Below are positions 61,071 through 64,000 of a DNA stretch of 64,000 bases, piece by piece. Where the stretch lies: assembly GCF_019925205.1 (NCBI RefSeq), contig NC_083560.1, positions 7,068,001-7,132,000 of the forward strand, written 5' to 3'. Source of the DNA: Metopolophium dirhodum (taxonomy: Eukaryota; Arthropoda; Insecta; Hemiptera; Aphididae). The notes beneath the pieces were generated by a model. That model was not told where the DNA came from, made no database searches, and saw only the letters and a list, made by a program, of their open reading frames with translations. Position 1 is the first letter of the stretch. Every line of letters begins with the position of its first letter. A program made the position numbers and the translations under genes.

Positions 61071-62190
61071 AATTTATTATAAAAGTTATGAGGGTTAATT
61101 TTAAATTTGATACAGCAATTAACAAATACGTCATAATCAGGTCCCAATAAATTGTGCAAAACAAGTTCTTAATTGAGAAATAGTAATTGTGCTTACAACG
61201 GGTATAATGAGAATGATTTGGTAGTATTATTATATTAATGCTTAAATAATAAGGTACAAATATACAATAAATGAAGCGAAGAAGTGGTAAATATTTTTAA
61301 CTCACTATATTTAGTGCATATTTGTAATTGAGATTAATCTATTAATGTTGAGTAATATTTGTTTTAATGAAAAGGGTAACATGTTATTTAGTTTGTAGAA
61401 TTTTTCGGCATCGATGACAATAATAACAACGTTAAATAATAATTAATATCTATTGATAAATCTAGGTAGATATACCTACTGTGTGACAGTCTTACACTTT
61501 TTAAGCACCTATATGTGCCATGGTACTGTAATAATTAAGAATAGGGTTAACCAGCATAATATTGATTAAAAATAAATATATTTAGAATAGGTATATTAGA
61601 TTATACTATTATATATTTATATTCATTTCAGGTATTATAATACCTATAGGTGTATATATATATAGTATATACATACTAAATACCTATACCTCATTAATGA
61701 ACTGTTTAATTTGATTGTATACATAAGTCAAAACACTTTATTAATTTATTGTATTCATTATTTTATTTTTGAATACCTATTATAATATAATTATATAATA
61801 AGGTAGGTAATAAAAGTTCAAATACAAGTTCAAGTACATATACTGTGAATATTAAAATGAAACGCAAATATTACTATGCAATATTATATGTTCTAATAAT
61901 GTTTAGTATAGCAAAGGCAGAAGTCTATACAGTAGCATATTATAATAATTTAATATATTGCTATTATTTTAGTAATATTACAAATAATGTCAAAATTTGA
62001 TTACTTAATTAACTATAGTTAATTTATATATAATACTGTATACTTCCAAGATCTCTAACTGCCTAAAAAAATTTTATTTTGTAACTTTTTTACTATTTGA
62101 GTTATAGTTCAGGTATAAGTATAGTTATGGTTAAGCAAAATGTTTTGATTTAAATTGTATTTTCTGAATAATTCATTTAACTCTGTTATG
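61071..62190. other. AT-rich spacer, nothing assigned
   Basis: There are short AT microsatellites near 61650-61675 but no gene, splice chain or bounded element that I can support. Confidence 0.4.
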
Positions 62191-62199
62191 ACTTATGGT

Positions 62200-62431
62200 T
62201 AATATTGGAGGGAATTTACCTATTATCAAATTTAGAAGTAAGAATATTATCAGGTGAACCCCATAGGGGTTTAATTTGAAAGCAAGTTATGAGTATTTAA
62301 AAATTGTAAATTGTTTGTACATTTTAAAATTAAATATGCCCGAGTTACATTGATTATTTAAAACATACAATTTGCTATGTTATGCGTGTGTAAGACAGAG
62401 ACAATGCATGCGGTTGTAACGCCCTCTTAAG
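62200..62431. repeat. Partial TTAA-type MITE
   Basis: The right end TGTAACGCCCTCTTAAG and the GTAAGACAGAGACAATGCATG block match the family at 5847 and 7672. The left half is diverged. Confidence 0.55.
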
Positions 62432-62742
62432 CATGCTGATAACGATAATGAAGTAAGAATTTGGGCGTTGTACTTAGTTTTGAAGGTATTTGAAATCCAA
62501 GACCTATACAAGGTGGTTATATATAACGAGTCGAGGGATGTTTTTGATTTTAATTGTCTGAGCGAGCGACCACGCCGGGTGTATATGAAAATATTATAAA
62601 TTTCAATTAGCTATAAGCCTATAATTAACTAAGTCTTACCGCCAAATTCTGACTTCATCGTCGTTTTCAGCGGCCTGCGTTAACTACCTATGTTCAAAGT
62701 ATAAACAAAAAATATATATATATAAAAAGAAAGTCCAGTTAG

Positions 62743-63129
62743 TAGGACGCAAACCTGCATGTGTTGTCTACATCCTACAAACGCGTAACATACCAAATTT
62801 ACGCTTAGAAATTCACGTTTTATGCTGTTAGGTTAAAAATTAGAGTGAATCGAGAGAATTTTTTTGTGAGTTATGTGTGTATAATAAATGTAAATTAAAA
62901 ATGCTCATAACTCCCTTAAAAACTGAATTATCGTAAAAAAAACTTCCAACAAAACACAGATAATGTGTTATTTATTTTTTTCTTAGTTTCTTACCAACAA
63001 GTTTTATAATGTGTAGGTCTATTCACTCTAATTTTTAAGCTAACGGCATAGAACGTAAATTTCTGAGCAAAAATTTGATATGTTACTCGTTTGTATGACG
63101 GAGACAACACATGCTGATGCGGCGTCCTC
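62743..63129. mobile_element. TTAA-type MITE
   Basis: TAGGACGCAAACCTGCATGTG at the left (first bases) pairs with CATGCTGATGCGGCGTCCTC at the right, followed by TTAA. It belongs to the same family as 54462-54839. Confidence 0.75.
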
Positions 63130-63370
63130 TTAAAAGTTCCAATTGTATTACGTTTTCTATGCAATACACCTAATAATAGAAAAAGCAAAATTATTAAACG
63201 CTTTGAGATCGACGTTGCGAGTAGTGTAAGGTAGAACTGGAGAGCGAGGTAGAACACAGAGTCACAACAATTATAAACACTAAGACACCAACAAATCCAT
63301 AGATTAATTATAATAGTATTAATATCGAGCGATTCACGTTACTGCTTACTACGATTAACGAATAACAATG

Positions 63371-63547
63371 GAAGATTTTCAAGAAGAAAAATTCGATGCG
63401 TATCGACATGGAATAGTTACGTACCGACAGGAATAGTCTCGTACCGGCTCGCATCGAAGTCTGAGTTCGATACGTATCGCTTGTATATTGCACGTCATGT
63501 AACTTCTTGAACGCTCTTGAACTCAAACGTCTTCCTTGAAAATCTTG
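63371..63547. repeat. Inverted repeat AAGATTTTCAAG
   Basis: AAGATTTTCAAGAAGA at 63371 and the reverse complement near 63530-63546 enclose a block with CGATGCGTATCGA and GATACGTATCGC. The 109-codon minus-strand frame across it is not protein-like. Confidence 0.6.
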
Positions 63548-63639
63548 ACTGGCTGTGCCGCAGTGTTGTCGCGTCAATATTTTTTTTAATTCCACAATAA
63601 GTACCGAAAAATAGCACATTTTATTATAATTTTCCACTT

Positions 63640-64000
63640 AAAAGATTCGACGGTCGCTATCACGCTCCCCAGCTGTATCCGAGACATATCTATATAATAT
63701 CTGCTCGTCGTTGGGTTTATTTTCGGTTCTGGTCGGCGGCGCGGCGGTGCGCTGTGTCGGCGGCGGTGGCACGGAAGGGGAAATTTGGGCGGCCACGTCT
63801 AGCTAGCCACCGCGCGTCGACGGCTGCCGTACCGCGAACCTCACCCACCGTTAATTAAAAATTAACTATTTTATGCTCTTTTTACCCTTTAAAATACGAA
63901 TTTCGAAAAATCCTTTCTTAGTGCGTCTATACATAGTAATAAGTACATTTACTGAAAATTTCATATCCATAGCTTCAGCAGTTCCGGCTAGGCGATGATG
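63640..64000. other. GC-rich stretch and retroelement-like tail at the window edge
   Basis: Positions 63660-63850 are GC-rich with GGCGGCGG-type motifs and could be the 5' region of a gene. From 63945 the sequence AAAATTTCATATCCATAGC then CAGCAGTTCCGG resembles the 3' end of an insect non-LTR retroelement, cut by the window end. Confidence 0.35.

Noticed and set aside
63308..63637. 109-codon minus-strand frame
   Set aside because: It runs across an inverted repeat and has no motif or splice support.
1..64000. CRISPR arrays, bacterial operons, riboswitches
   Set aside because: The intron-rich genes and eukaryotic transposons show nuclear insect DNA. No spaced direct-repeat array was seen.

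Overview
This window looks like nuclear DNA of a hemipteran insect, most likely an aphid. Base composition is strongly AT-rich, genes are split by small GT-AG introns, and long stretches consist of decayed transposons. The repeats (hAT-like elements with 8-bp target duplications, TTAA-flanked MITEs, THAP9/P-element-like, Harbinger and Tigger remnants) fit an aphid-type genome. The species call is inference; no database search was possible.

Two conserved genes are complete and both read leftward. Medea (Smad4 co-Smad) runs from 10771 to 3983 in 13 coding exons whose phases all join. Cytochrome c runs from 13759 to 12600 in three coding exons giving 104 residues, with a further intron in its 5' UTR. 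A third gene, reading rightward (about 32.6 to 40.0 kb), is not one I recognise. It encodes a small acidic protein with several SUMO-interaction-like motifs, each on its own exon. Its only clear ATG lies in an exon that has a degenerate duplicate 775 bp upstream. A broken HARBI1-type transposase gene converges on it at 40.35 to 41.78 kb.

Layout: 1-3.9 kb repeats; 4-10.8 kb Medea with nested transposons in its large intron; 12.6-14.1 kb cytochrome c; 14.8-29.8 kb almost entirely mobile elements; 29.8-31.1 kb leftward THAP9/P-like pseudogene; 32.6-40 kb multi-SIM gene with hAT and retroelement insertions in its introns; 40.3-41.8 kb HARBI1 relic; 42-48 kb repeats, including a 0.53-kb near-perfect hairpin; 48.5-52.9 kb two poorly preserved leftward Cys-containing genes around a jockey-like LINE relic; 53-55 kb MITEs; 55.4-56.3 kb GC-rich promoter-like island; 56.5-60.3 kb Tigger relic and a rightward THAP9/P-like pseudogene split by a hAT with perfect 8-bp duplications; 60.4-64 kb repeats and a second GC-rich stretch at the edge.

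The conserved genes are not functionally linked: one acts in TGF-beta/BMP signalling, the other in mitochondrial electron transport. The most unusual content is the exon-per-motif SIM-like gene, the long hairpin, and two hAT elements that keep a recognisable fragment only of the hATC dimerisation region.
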